DNA from: Eubacterium sp.
GTDB lineage: Bacteria > Bacillota > Clostridia > Lachnospirales > Lachnospiraceae
NCBI GenBank assembly: GCA_017459345.1
Contig: JAFUDC010000150.1
Coordinates: 1 to 56,706, forward strand
Length of the DNA: 56,706 nt
Direction of reading: 5' to 3'
The translations under genes and the position numbers were made by a program. The stretch's first letter is position 1. The number at the start of each line of letters is the position of its first letter. Positions 24,836 to 33,161 of the stretch are shown here, piece after piece. The notes beneath the pieces were generated by a model that was not told the DNA's origin, searched no databases, and saw only the letters and a program-made list of their open reading frames with translations.

Positions 24836-25597
24836 ATGAATAGAGCTATTTTGAAAAATAATATCACATCAGAAAAGCAAATGCTTATTAGATGCAAGAA
24901 TAATCTCAAGGGGCTTCCAAAGGGAAGTTTGTCCTGCTATAAAAAAGGGAAACATCTGTACTTTAAAAAATACGACAAAAACAAGCAGGTTTATGTAGGA
25001 GGGGAAGATGAAAGGATAGTTTCCCTATTGAAAAAGAGACATATGCTGGAGATTATGATCAGTACCCTGGAAACGAATATCGAATTGATGGAAAAGCTTT
25101 ATGCCGGTTATAAGGAATTTGATCCGGCAATACTGGAAAGAAGATTCACAAGAGCTTATCAGAATATTCCTCAGGATCTGATCAGAGAGCTTGGCTACTC
25201 TGTCAAAACAAAAAGGCAGTCTTTCTATGAAGATCAAAAGATATACAAAACCTCTGCAGGGATTGATGTACGATCAAGAATAGAAGCATTAATTGCAGAG
25301 ATATATACAAAAAAGGGGATTAGCTTTGATTATGAAGCTGCAATAAAGCTTCCTGATGGAAGCCTCCTGCATCCCGATTTCACTGTCTATTGTCCATCCT
25401 GCAATAAGCATAAGTATCATGAACATATCGGATTATTATCTGATCCTGATTATATGAAAAGTTATCTATGGAAGCTGGAAAGATATATTGCCAATGACCT
25501 GTATCCGTATTATGATGTTTTGTTCACTTATGAAAAGCCAGACCATGGCATCGATATGAATGAGATAGAGTATCTGATAGATGCATTTATGAAGTGA
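24836..25597 (+). CDS. Unrecognised protein, possible PD-(D/E)XK-type nuclease
   Basis: A 253-residue protein I cannot name. Residues about 1-95 are basic, with a hairpin-like GSLSCYKKGKHLYFKKY and then a charged helix. Residues about 145-235 resemble a restriction-endonuclease-like core: Glu in RSRIEALIAEIY (E150), then LLHPDF (D181), then YHEHIG (E196), then an Arg/Lys helix. A CPSC pair (C186, C189) lies between the last two acidic residues. The C-terminus is acidic. The ATG has AGGAGG 5 bases upstream; a GTG inside that site is not the start. The gene is clearly AT-richer than its neighbours and lies between two direct repeats, which suggests acquisition. The nuclease call is inference. 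Confidence 0.6.
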   Translation: MNRAILKNNITSEKQMLIRCKNNLKGLPKGSLSCYKKGKHLYFKKYDKNKQVYVGGEDERIVSLLKKRHMLEIMISTLETNIELMEKLYAGYKEFDPAILERRFTRAYQNIPQDLIRELGYSVKTKRQSFYEDQKIYKTSAGIDVRSRIEALIAEIYTKKGISFDYEAAIKLPDGSLLHPDFTVYCPSCNKHKYHEHIGLLSDPDYMKSYLWKLERYIANDLYPYYDVLFTYEKPDHGIDMNEIEYLIDAFMK

Positions 25598-25679
25598 TGG
25601 TTTTTGTTTCTGGAGGGGTGTTTACAATCATAATATTAGGATCATGAACACTCTGGCGTTTCTGGAGCCGGATTATGGA

Positions 25680-25742
25680 GGGCGTCGCAGTAATAATCTG
25701 CCCATTCAGTTAAGAATGGGCAGTTCAGTTACTGCGACGCCC
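25680..25742. terminator. Large two-part hairpin downstream of the nuclease-like gene
   Basis: A 14-bp outer stem GGGCGTCGCAGTAA (25680-25693 with 25729-25742) encloses a 10-bp inner stem CTGCCCATTC (25698-25707 with 25714-25723). Small unpaired strands separate them. No strict T-run follows, only CCTTTTCT, so it may be a terminator or some other structured element. Confidence 0.5.
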
Positions 25743-25868
25743 CCAGCCTTTTCTAATATAATTCCAACCCGAATCCATGCACCTTGCTTTTCACTCCTGT
25801 CAGTTCCCATGTGGTCCATCGGGCCATTTTCTCCTGCAAAGCATATTTAAAGTTTTGAATTTCAATCC

Positions 25869-26099
25869 TTCGGTCAGAGTACGGGGAGATACAAAAGTGT
25901 TTCCGATGCAGGTATTATCCACTTTATTTGATAATAATGGACAGTTCGCTATTATTATCCACCTGATTTGGTGAAAGTTGAGCAAAACCGCCAAGAACAC
26001 TTGAATTTGGTAGATATAATCTGCCAGGACTAAGTGTTTTATCGTGAATCTACGATAATTCAGAAGAAAGAACAGAATCATATCTCCCATATCTCCAGA
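25869..26099. repeat. Repeat element copy 2 (MITE-like, ~230 bp)
   Basis: The direct copy of 24074-24304. The left end GGGAGATACAA (25884-25894) is intact, while the right partner reads TCATATCTCCC with two changes. Divergence is concentrated in the last 45 bases. The internal TTTTATCGT stem is partly kept. Confidence 0.75.
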
Positions 26100-26165
26100 G
26101 AAAGGGTAAAGTCCTTATAATAGTGTAAATTGAAAGACAGGTTTCTGTTCAGGAGGAAAGCCAAC

Positions 26166-26217
26166 TTACATCAGCAGCGATATCATCTTAGTTACATCAG
26201 CGGCGATATCATCTTAG
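26166..26217. repeat. 26-bp tandem duplication at the cls stop codon
   Basis: Two adjacent 26-bp units (26166-26191 and 26192-26217) differ at one base. The second unit encodes the last codons and stop of cls on the minus strand, so the stop region is duplicated downstream. Confidence 0.88.
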
Positions 26218-27763
26218 CCAATCCTCCCATGAGCTTATAAGACATTTTCTCCTTTTTGATGGTCTCACTGGTGACCTGTCTGCACTTGGCAAAAGTCTCC
26301 TGAAAATCCTTCTCAATGTCAGCGATGCAGTCTGTCCGGTAAAGATAGGTTGCACACTCAAAATGATGATAGAGGCTCCTGTAATCGAGATTGATGGTTC
26401 CCACAACAGCCCTGATGTCATCACTGACGAATACCTTGGCATGAACGAATCCCGGCGTGTATTCATAGAGTTTTACACCGGAATCATGCAGCGCTTTGTA
26501 ATGGGTCTTGGCAAGAGCATATGCCAGCTTTTTATCCGGTATGCCCGGCAGAATCAGTTTTACATCCACTCCCCTCTGGGCTGCAAAGCACAGGGCTGTC
26601 TCCAGTTCGTCATCTAATATCAGGTAGGGTGTCATGATATGGACATAATCTGTTGCACGGTAGAGGATATCCATATAGATGGCTTCCCCGGCCTTGTACT
26701 TGTCTAAGGGGCTGTCACAGTAGGGTAGGACATAGCCAGCTGCGGAAGTTACCTGATTATCAGGCAGAGACAGCCATCTGTCATAGTCTGCTGTATCCGA
26801 TCCGATGGACCACATCTGAAGGAACATCAGGGTAAAGCTCCTGGCTGCCGGGCCTTTGATCATGAGGGCGGTATCCTTCCAGTGGCCAAACCTTTCAATG
26901 CGGTTGATATATTCATCTGCCAGATTGACTCCCCCATTAAATGCCACCTTGCCGTCTATGACGAGGATCTTACGATGGTCACGGTAGTTGTAATGGGAGG
27001 AAACGACAGGTTTTATGGGGGAGAATGCCTTGGCATGGATTCCCTGCGCTTTGAGCAGCTTCCAGTAATTGACCGGAAGAGTGGACATCTCGCACATGCC
27101 GTCATACATGACACGGACCTCGACGCCGGCCTGAGCCTTGCGAATCAGGATATCAAGGATACGCCCCCACATATACCCTTCTTCTATGATGAAGTACTCC
27201 ATGAATATGTACTGCTCCGCCTTCTCCAGCTCCTCAAGCATGGCCTCAAATTTCTTCTCACCCAGGGGAAAGTAGGTCACCTGGGTATGGTCATAGACCG
27301 GAAAACAGCCTGTATGGTTCAGATATCTGCTGATATCATCAAGGCCCGACCCATCATGCTCTATCTCTTTCAGCACGTTCTCTGCCTGAGAAAGTAAGGT
27401 TCGGGTATCATCAATCTGCTTTTTTACAAGCCTGGTCTCCAGGCGGTGTCCGATATTGGACTGGGTCCACAAAAGCATGATGGCTCCAGGAATGGGAAGG
27501 ATGGCAATAATCAGCATCCAGGTGAGCTTGGCAGAGGAATCCATGCTGCTGTTGAACAGGTAAATGATCATCAGGAATGTGAATATCCACTGTAAATGCA
27601 GGAGAACCGGCAGCCTCTCCGTAAAATGCAGATAAGTCAGCACCATGATGACAACCTGTGCCACCAGCAGGACTGCAATCACGAAAAATCTGCTGAATAT
27701 GAGCCGCATGATTCCCTTCTTCACCGGCCTGGCAAGATTGACGGTTCTTACTTCATGATCCAT
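26192..27763 (-). CDS. cls: Cardiolipin synthase, phospholipase D family
   Basis: A membrane enzyme that condenses two phosphatidylglycerol molecules to cardiolipin and glycerol. The 523 residues have two to three N-terminal spans (about 22-100) and two HKD motifs: HRKILVID beginning at residue 263 and HAKVFVSD at 441. The rest matches bacterial Cls in length and layout. GGGAGG lies 6 bases before the ATG. The last codons overlap the 26-bp tandem duplication. No functional partner is adjacent. Confidence 0.93.
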   Translation of the reverse strand: MDHEVRTVNLARPVKKGIMRLIFSRFFVIAVLLVAQVVIMVLTYLHFTERLPVLLHLQWIFTFLMIIYLFNSSMDSSAKLTWMLIIAILPIPGAIMLLWTQSNIGHRLETRLVKKQIDDTRTLLSQAENVLKEIEHDGSGLDDISRYLNHTGCFPVYDHTQVTYFPLGEKKFEAMLEELEKAEQYIFMEYFIIEEGYMWGRILDILIRKAQAGVEVRVMYDGMCEMSTLPVNYWKLLKAQGIHAKAFSPIKPVVSSHYNYRDHRKILVIDGKVAFNGGVNLADEYINRIERFGHWKDTALMIKGPAARSFTLMFLQMWSIGSDTADYDRWLSLPDNQVTSAAGYVLPYCDSPLDKYKAGEAIYMDILYRATDYVHIMTPYLILDDELETALCFAAQRGVDVKLILPGIPDKKLAYALAKTHYKALHDSGVKLYEYTPGFVHAKVFVSDDIRAVVGTINLDYRSLYHHFECATYLYRTDCIADIEKDFQETFAKCRQVTSETIKKEKMSYKLMGGLAKMISPLM

Positions 27764-27954
27764 AGATTACCTCCCATTTTTAACATAGTTTTCTTCTTCG
27801 ATATCTTATAACTCCAGATGAAAAAAAGTGCCCTGTCATATCTGGCAGTCAACGCATTTGCTGCCCATCGAATGTTTGTACAGTAGCATGAACTGTTTTT
27901 TCTTTTTATATCCGGCATTAATTATTTCCTCTCATATGGCATCACTTCAATATA

Positions 27955-28305
27955 TCAGATAATATCATAGTACTCCATTGCCTTATATATTCCGTCCTGG
28001 TTAATATCGGCTGTGACATATCCTGCAATCTCCTTTACAGAATCATAGCCATTGCCCATGCAGATGCTGTTTCCTGCATAATTCATCATCTCAACATCAT
28101 TAGGGCTGTCACCAAATACATAACACTCCTCAGGAGAAAAGTCAAAATAATCTGTCAGATACGCAATAGCAGTGGCTTTGGTGAATGGAAGAGGCAGGAT
28201 TTCTATGAACCCGTTTCCGTTCTCAATCAGGTGATAGTCTTTCATAGCATCTCTGAAGTCCTCTGCTTTCCTTTCGTCCGTGTAAAATGTGGTTAGCTTA
28301 TTCAC
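27955..28305 (-). pseudogene. N-terminally truncated HAD-family (Cof-type) phosphatase
   Basis: A 116-residue frame matching only the C-terminal half of Cof-type HAD-IIB phosphatases: the end of the cap domain, the FTKATAIAYL lysine motif and GDSPNDVEMMNYAG, which binds Mg. The N-terminal DxD nucleophile domain is missing. Full-length relatives have about 270 residues. Upstream of the GTG there is an in-frame TAG within 15 bases and no good ribosome binding site. It is best read as a decayed gene. Confidence 0.8.
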
Positions 28306-28392
28306 TTTTGAAAAATAATTCGAAAACTATATAATTTCTGCACGCACGATTCCGCCGAATCACTTTTTCACTTCACGGGTGCGCCCTCCTAA

Positions 28393-29034
28393 TCATCTGT
28401 TTTTTAACAGTTCTCCCAGAACCTCAAGCTCATCCTCCGGGATATCGGACACCGGCCCGATCTCTCTTGTCAGATGATAAATCTTTAAGACCTCCTCCGC
28501 TGCCTCCACCAGTTTGCAGGCATCCTCCAGGGTTTTCCCCACAGCCGCGCAGCCGTGGTTGGCAAGAAGAACCAGGTCATGATCTTTTAAAGCTTCCTCA
28601 ATTCCATCAAAGATGTGGACTGTTCCCGGTCTACCGTAGGGCAGGCAGGGGATCTCCCCGAATAACATGGCAAATGTGGTGGAGCACTTTAGTTTAATAT
28701 CCTTGCCGCAGTAGGCGTAGGCCGTTAGATAGGGGGCGTGGATGTGGGCTACCGCATTGCAGTCCGGTCTGGCAGCCAGTGCTGCCAGGTGGAGACGGTA
28801 TTCGCTGGATGCCTTATACTCCCCTTCTACCTGCTTCTCATTATTATCCAAGACCGCAACGGTTTCCTCGGTAAGAAATCTTTTCCGCCTTCCTGAGGGG
28901 GTGATATAGAGCCTCCCTGTGCTGCGATCCAGCACAGACAGATTCCCCTCCACCGAGTTGACCAAACCTTTTTCATCCATCATTTTGGCATAGAGTACGA
29001 CTTCGTTTTTAAAATCTTTTGCTTCCTTTCCCAT
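28393..29034 (-). CDS. Class II aldolase/adducin family protein
   Basis: A 213-residue zinc-dependent aldolase of the L-fuculose-phosphate/L-ribulose-5-phosphate 4-epimerase family. Visible motifs are NLSVLDRSTGRLYITPSG, the SSEYRLH catalytic region, zinc ligands in HIHAPY and the third histidine in ANHGCAAVGKTLEDA. The sugar substrate cannot be assigned because no sugar pathway genes are near. A short GATTC-CGCC-GAATC palindrome lies downstream at 28349-28362. Confidence 0.85.
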   Translation of the reverse strand: MGKEAKDFKNEVVLYAKMMDEKGLVNSVEGNLSVLDRSTGRLYITPSGRRKRFLTEETVAVLDNNEKQVEGEYKASSEYRLHLAALAARPDCNAVAHIHAPYLTAYAYCGKDIKLKCSTTFAMLFGEIPCLPYGRPGTVHIFDGIEEALKDHDLVLLANHGCAAVGKTLEDACKLVEAAEEVLKIYHLTREIGPVSDIPEDELEVLGELLKNR

Positions 29035-29408
29035 AGTGTAACCTCCGATTAAATTTCTTTTAATAAACCCTTTTATTCATGACGGCACAGGCAGCTTGCA
29101 TGGAGTTTTTATGCAAATGTATAACTTATGCAAATGTTACTTTAAATTATAATACATTTATCTCCAGGATAAAAGTCCTGTCAGACAAAATTAATGCCGC
29201 ACATTTATTTCAGGTAAGCGGCACTTTAGCAAACTTAGAAGGATTTTCATTGCCTTGACAAATTAAGACTTACTTGATATATTTGAAAGCAATTCTCATA
29301 TTTATCGGGTCCAAATAATATCTTTGAGTATTAACATGCTTAAGGGGAAAGGAGAATTATATCCATTAAAAACATTTCATCTCTAGGACTGACGGAGGTT
29401 TTATTATT
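29035..29408. other. Intergenic region upstream of the zinc-binding lipoprotein gene
   Basis: No gene is seen. The left part is AT-rich with the repeated word TTATGCAAATGT/TATGCAAATGT near 29110-29140. The right part holds a consensus promoter for the plus-strand lipoprotein gene and a Fur-like half-palindrome over its start. Confidence 0.7.
29255..29283 (+). promoter_or_regulatory. Promoter of the zinc-binding lipoprotein gene
   Basis: TTGACA (29255-29260), exactly 17 bases, TATATT (29278-29283). The following GAAAGCAATTCTCA segment has weak 7-1-7 symmetry of the Fur/Zur type, so metal repression is possible but not shown. The leader is about 120 bases. Confidence 0.75.
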
Positions 29409-30506
29409 ATGAAAATAAATATTATTCTTTTTATCACTGCTGTTTTCCTGATCTGCTGTCTTGGTGCATGCGGCAGGGGAAGTGCAGGCAGCTCTGATGA
29501 AACTGCAGATACAGGTCATATTATCAGTTCAGAAAATAAAGCTGATTCAAAGGGATCAGATAATACAGGCCAGGCTGCTGGCAAAGATGGAAAATCACTG
29601 CAGATTGTTACCACCATATTTCCCGAATATGACTGGGTACAGAACATTTTAGGCGAACAGGCTGCCGGCGCAGAGGTCAGCATGCTGCTTGATAACGGGG
29701 TTGATCTTCACAGCTTCCAGCCCACAGCGGAAGATATCCTGAAAATCGGAACCTGTGATATGTTTATTTATGTTGGGGGCGAATCCGATAGCTGGGTCGA
29801 GGATGCCCTGGCAGAGGCAGTCAATAAAGACATGGTGGTGATTAATCTTCTCGATGTGCTGGGCAATCAGGTTAAAGAAGAAAAAATTGTGGAAGGAATG
29901 GAGGGTGAAGAGGAAGAAGAAGGTGAAGCTGTTTCCGGGGCTGATAGCGAAAACGGTGAGCAGGAAACAGAATACGATGAGCATGTATGGCTTTCTCTGA
30001 AGAATACATCTGCCCTTGTGGATTATATAGCTGAATCCCTTGCAGAAATTGATGCAGATAATGCTGAAACTTACAAGGCGAATGCCGCTTCTTATATCGG
30101 GAAGCTGACTGCTCTTGACAAAGAGTATGAAACCGCAGTAAATGAAGCGAATGTATCCACTCTCCTCTTCGGAGACCGGTTCCCCTTCCGCTACCTTACA
30201 GATGATTACGGGCTATCCTACTATGCGGCATTTGCCGGCTGCTCTGCCGAGACTGAGGCAAGCTTCGAAACGATTATATTCCTTGCCAGTAAAGTGGATG
30301 AACTATCTCTGCATTCTATATTGACCATTGAGGGAACGGACCACAGGATTGCCGAGACGATTCGGGATAATACAGGAAATAAGAATCAGCAGATCCTGAC
30401 CTTAGATTCCATGCAGTCGACCACCTCACGGGATGTGGGGGATGGCAAGACCTATCTTTCCATCATGGAAGGAAATCTGGAAGTACTGAAAGAGGCACTA
30501 AAGTAG
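29409..30506 (+). CDS. Metal (zinc-type) ABC transporter substrate-binding lipoprotein
   Basis: A 365-residue cluster A-I solute-binding protein of the ZnuA/AdcA type. The lipobox LGAC puts the lipidated Cys at residue 21. After a Ser/Asp/Gly-rich linker the fold starts LQIVTTIFPEYDW. Likely ligands are H101 (VDLHSF) and H192 (EYDEHVWLS). The third ligand, usually a His, is replaced by D256 in FGDRFPFRY. An acidic loop of about 12 residues (EGMEGEEEEEGE) lies where ZnuA proteins often have a His-rich loop. No permease or ATPase gene is adjacent, so it must pair with a transporter elsewhere. Confidence 0.87.
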   Translation: MKINIILFITAVFLICCLGACGRGSAGSSDETADTGHIISSENKADSKGSDNTGQAAGKDGKSLQIVTTIFPEYDWVQNILGEQAAGAEVSMLLDNGVDLHSFQPTAEDILKIGTCDMFIYVGGESDSWVEDALAEAVNKDMVVINLLDVLGNQVKEEKIVEGMEGEEEEEGEAVSGADSENGEQETEYDEHVWLSLKNTSALVDYIAESLAEIDADNAETYKANAASYIGKLTALDKEYETAVNEANVSTLLFGDRFPFRYLTDDYGLSYYAAFAGCSAETEASFETIIFLASKVDELSLHSILTIEGTDHRIAETIRDNTGNKNQQILTLDSMQSTTSRDVGDGKTYLSIMEGNLEVLKEALK

Positions 30507-30568
30507 AAACCACAACCGACAGCATTAGTCAGGTAATTACTATTGTTATTTAGAGGAGGTAATAAAAG

Positions 30569-31147
30569 ATGAAGAATAAGAAATGCATTGCCCTGGTCTG
30601 CATCATGCTGATCAGCTTATTATCAGGCTGCGGCAGTGCAGGCGGCTCGGGCGGGCGCACGTCCAATCAGCAAAAAGGAGTAAATGACGTCCTGCAGGAG
30701 GGAATGGCGGAAGCTGATTCCACAGATGATACAGCCCGCCAGAGCGGACTGAACGAAGATGCCCCGGAACCGGATGTTTCAGAAGAGGAGGATACCATCC
30801 TCAGCAATACGGAAGGAATCGATGTTGACCTGACGACCCTGTCAAGCTCCATGGTCTATTCTGAAGTCTATAACATGATGTTTGAACCGGATAAATATAT
30901 CGGCAAGACCATAAAGATGGAAGGACAGTTAACCATCTATCAGGATGATACTACAGGGAATACATACTATTCCTGTATTGTCAAGGATGCCGCAGCCTGC
31001 TGTGCCCAGGGCATGGAGTTCATCCTTGCGGATAAGTCCTACCCGGAGGAGGGCAGCAATATTACGGTGACGGGAGTCTTTGACACTTATACAGAGGATG
31101 GCTATGAGTACTGTACTCTGAAGGATGCTAAGCTGGGGGAATCCTGA
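30569..31147 (+). CDS. Lipoprotein, probable partner of the zinc-binding lipoprotein
   Basis: A 192-residue lipoprotein with lipobox LSGC (Cys 21), an acidic disordered linker to about residue 95 and a small C-terminal domain. That domain reads YNMMFEPDKYIGKTIKMEGQ...DAAACCAQGMEFIL, which looks like an OB-type fold related to the C-terminal part of the TIGR03943/YcgQ family. It follows the zinc-binding gene by 62 bases with GGAGG before the ATG, so they are probably one operon. A role in metal handling is inferred from the neighbour and the Cys pair. Confidence 0.75.
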   Translation: MKNKKCIALVCIMLISLLSGCGSAGGSGGRTSNQQKGVNDVLQEGMAEADSTDDTARQSGLNEDAPEPDVSEEEDTILSNTEGIDVDLTTLSSSMVYSEVYNMMFEPDKYIGKTIKMEGQLTIYQDDTTGNTYYSCIVKDAAACCAQGMEFILADKSYPEEGSNITVTGVFDTYTEDGYEYCTLKDAKLGES

Positions 31148-31199
31148 GATTTACTAAAAATTCTTGAGAAGATTCTGACTCTGTGATATACTTCTTTAG

Positions 31200-31258
31200 T
31201 TAGCTTACATTGATAATATCATAAATAAGATTAGCTTACATTGATAATAACATATAAT
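31200..31258. repeat. 31-bp near-duplicate upstream of ychF
   Basis: TTAGCTTACATTGATAATA begins at 31200 and again at 31231. The second copy ends in CATATAAT, which supplies a good minus-10 element (31253-31258) but no convincing minus-35. Confidence 0.75.
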
Positions 31259-31268
31259 AAAGAGGAGC

Positions 31269-31311
31269 CGATTACGTCCGTGAGTGCGTAGCAGGAACGG
31301 ATACGGAATCG
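31269..31311 (+). other. Imperfect hairpin in the ychF leader
   Basis: CGATTACGTCCGT (31269-31281) pairs imperfectly with ACGGATACGGAATCG (31297-31311). It would lie in the 5' untranslated region, about 60 bases before the ychF start. It matches no riboswitch I recognise. Confidence 0.4.
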
Positions 31312-31373
31312 AGCATCCGGACGATTTTGTAAGCAATAAACATACAATTGATTAGTAGAGGAGAATATATACC

Positions 31374-32471
31374 ATGAAATTAGGAATCGTCGGCCTCCCC
31401 AATGTGGGAAAGAGCACATTGTTTAATTCCCTGACCAAAGCTGGTGCAGAATCAGCCAACTACCCCTTCTGTACCATCGACCCCAACATCGGTATCGTGG
31501 CTGTCCCGGATAAACGTCTTGCGGTTTTATCCGACATGTATGATTCCGCCAAGATCGTGCCCGCTGCCATAGAGTTTGTAGACATTGCCGGCCTGGTAAA
31601 GGGAGCTTCCAAGGGTGAGGGGCTGGGCAACCAGTTTCTGGCCAACATCCGCGAGGTGGATGCCATTGTCCATGTAGTGCGCTGTTTTGAGGACAGCAAT
31701 GTCATCCATGTCGACGGCAGCATCAATCCCTTAAGGGATATCGAGACCATCAACTTCGAGCTGATCTTTGCGGATATCGAGGTGCTGGACCGGCGAATTG
31801 CCAAGCAGACCAGAGCTGCTCATAATGATAAGAAAATCGCTGCAGAGGTGGAATTCCTAAAGAGAGTAAAAGCTCATCTGGAAGATGGAAAGCTGGCAAA
31901 AACCCTGGAGCTTGCCGATGAGGATGAGGAAAAGATGCTGGCAGAGTGCAACCTGCTGACAGACAAGCCTGTCATCTTCGCCGCCAACGTTTCCGAGGAT
32001 GATCTGGCTGATGACGGAGCGTCCAATGCATTTGTTCAGGAAGTAAAGGAATATGCAAAGAGCTGTGATGCGGAAGTCTTTGTTGTCTGCGCTCAGATTG
32101 AGCAGGAGATTGCCGAGCTGGATGATGATGAGAAGGAAATGTTCTTAGAAGACCTGGGTCTGAAAGAGTCCGGTCTGGAGAAACTGATTAAGGCCAGCTA
32201 CAGTCTCTTAGGCCTTATCTCCTACCTGACCGCCGGCCCCATCGAGTCCAAGGCCTGGACCATCAAGGCAGGAACCAAGGCACCCCAGGCAGCCGGCAAG
32301 ATCCACTCCGATTTTGAGAGGGGCTTCATCAAGGCCGATGTAATCAGCTACGACGACCTGATTGAAAACGGCAGCATGGCCGCCGCCAGGGAAAAGGGTC
32401 TGGTTCGTTCTGAGGGAAAAGAGTATGTGATGCAGGACGGAGATGTGGTATTGTTTAAGTTCAACGTATAA
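31374..32471 (+). CDS. ychF: Redox-regulated ATPase YchF (Obg-like)
   Basis: A universally conserved P-loop ATPase of the Obg family that binds ribosomes. The 365 residues start [21 protein letters not shown], with the P-loop GLPNVGKST at 6-14 and the family signature [11 protein letters not shown] coiled-coil-type helical insert lies in the middle (about 125-200), and the C-terminal TGS-like domain ends [15 protein letters not shown]. In YchF the NKxD motif is altered, giving ATP preference. It converges on thiN. Confidence 0.96.
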   Translation: MKLGIVGLPNVGKSTLFNSLTKAGAESANYPFCTIDPNIGIVAVPDKRLAVLSDMYDSAKIVPAAIEFVDIAGLVKGASKGEGLGNQFLANIREVDAIVHVVRCFEDSNVIHVDGSINPLRDIETINFELIFADIEVLDRRIAKQTRAAHNDKKIAAEVEFLKRVKAHLEDGKLAKTLELADEDEEKMLAECNLLTDKPVIFAANVSEDDLADDGASNAFVQEVKEYAKSCDAEVFVVCAQIEQEIAELDDDEKEMFLEDLGLKESGLEKLIKASYSLLGLISYLTAGPIESKAWTIKAGTKAPQAAGKIHSDFERGFIKADVISYDDLIENGSMAAAREKGLVRSEGKEYVMQDGDVVLFKFNV

Positions 32472-32492
32472 TTATTCAGAACCATGCGGGAT

Positions 32493-33146
32493 TTAATCCC
32501 TGGAGCGGATGATCAGAAGACATCCGCTCCTTATTTTTACGGTTCCCATATCCTCTATGAGTTCATTGGAGATCCCCAGACTGACATCACAGGAGAGGGT
32601 CCCATCTGTCAGAGGATAGGAGAAGCCACTAAGATCAATTCCTGTCACCCTGCCGCCCCAGGCAAGGAGAGATAAATAGGGCAGATCATCCCTTCGCTTA
32701 AACTCTCTTTTCCCGGGGCCGGTCAGCATCTCCATCTCGTTATGCCTGTCAATGATCTTACAAAGAATTCCCTTCCCTTCCATCCGGGACAGGAGACCGA
32801 TGTTGGCCAGAGCATGATCATACCTGGTCCCGGTCGCCCCCAGTATGGTCACCATCTCCGGCTTAAGATCTGCCGCATAAGACAGGGCCAGGTGGGTATC
32901 CGTGTAATCTTTTCTCACGGGAAATGTACGGACCGGCACCCCCTGATCTTTATAATATTCCAGCACTTCTAAGTTTTTCAGACTGTCAAAGTCCCCCAGG
33001 ATATCCGTCGGCATGATATCCAGTTCCCTGCAGCAGGCCAGTCCGGCATCCGCTGCTATAATCCGTTCAAACCGCTTATCCTTTATATACTCTCCGGCAA
33101 ATTCTAAATCGATATGGCCGCCAGTGATAATTAATATATTATTCAT
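32493..33146 (-). CDS. thiN: Thiamine pyrophosphokinase ThiN
   Basis: The enzyme that converts thiamine to thiamine diphosphate using ATP. The 217 residues show AADAGLACCRELDIMPTDILGDFDSL at about 34-60 and YTDTHLALSYA, which are the conserved N-terminal motifs, then a beta-rich C-terminal domain. It is the last gene of the long operon after rsgA. Its 3' end overlaps the intrinsic terminator of the convergent ychF. No thiamine riboswitch is present. Confidence 0.92.
   Translation of the reverse strand: MNNILIITGGHIDLEFAGEYIKDKRFERIIAADAGLACCRELDIMPTDILGDFDSLKNLEVLEYYKDQGVPVRTFPVRKDYTDTHLALSYAADLKPEMVTILGATGTRYDHALANIGLLSRMEGKGILCKIIDRHNEMEMLTGPGKREFKRRDDLPYLSLLAWGGRVTGIDLSGFSYPLTDGTLSCDVSLGISNELIEDMGTVKIRSGCLLIIRSRD
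32502..32537 (+). terminator. Intrinsic terminator of ychF, inside the thiN 3' end
   Basis: Stem GGAGCGGATG/CATCCGCTCC (32502-32511 with 32521-32530), 9-base loop, followed by TTATTTTT on the plus strand. These bases also encode the last residues of ThiN on the minus strand. Confidence 0.87.
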
Positions 33147-33161
33147 TTACGCATTTATCCT

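Larger units (their letters stand above)
25598..26191. other. Intergenic region between the nuclease-like gene and cls
   Basis: It holds a large hairpin, the second ~230-bp repeat copy and half of a 26-bp tandem duplication. A 37-codon minus-strand frame ending in TAG at 25753-25755 has coding-like sequence (ALQEKMARWTTWELTG) and runs up to the repeat boundary. It may be the 3' remnant of a gene cut by the repeat, but it has no start or ribosome binding site, so I do not call it. Confidence 0.65.

Noticed and set aside
25644-25850. 68-codon plus-strand frame after the nuclease-like gene
   Set aside because: It runs straight through the large hairpin, has no ribosome binding site and shows no family features.
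33147-33161. Thiamine riboswitch near thiN
   Set aside because: The gap to rsgA is 15 bases, too short, and no THI-box words are present.
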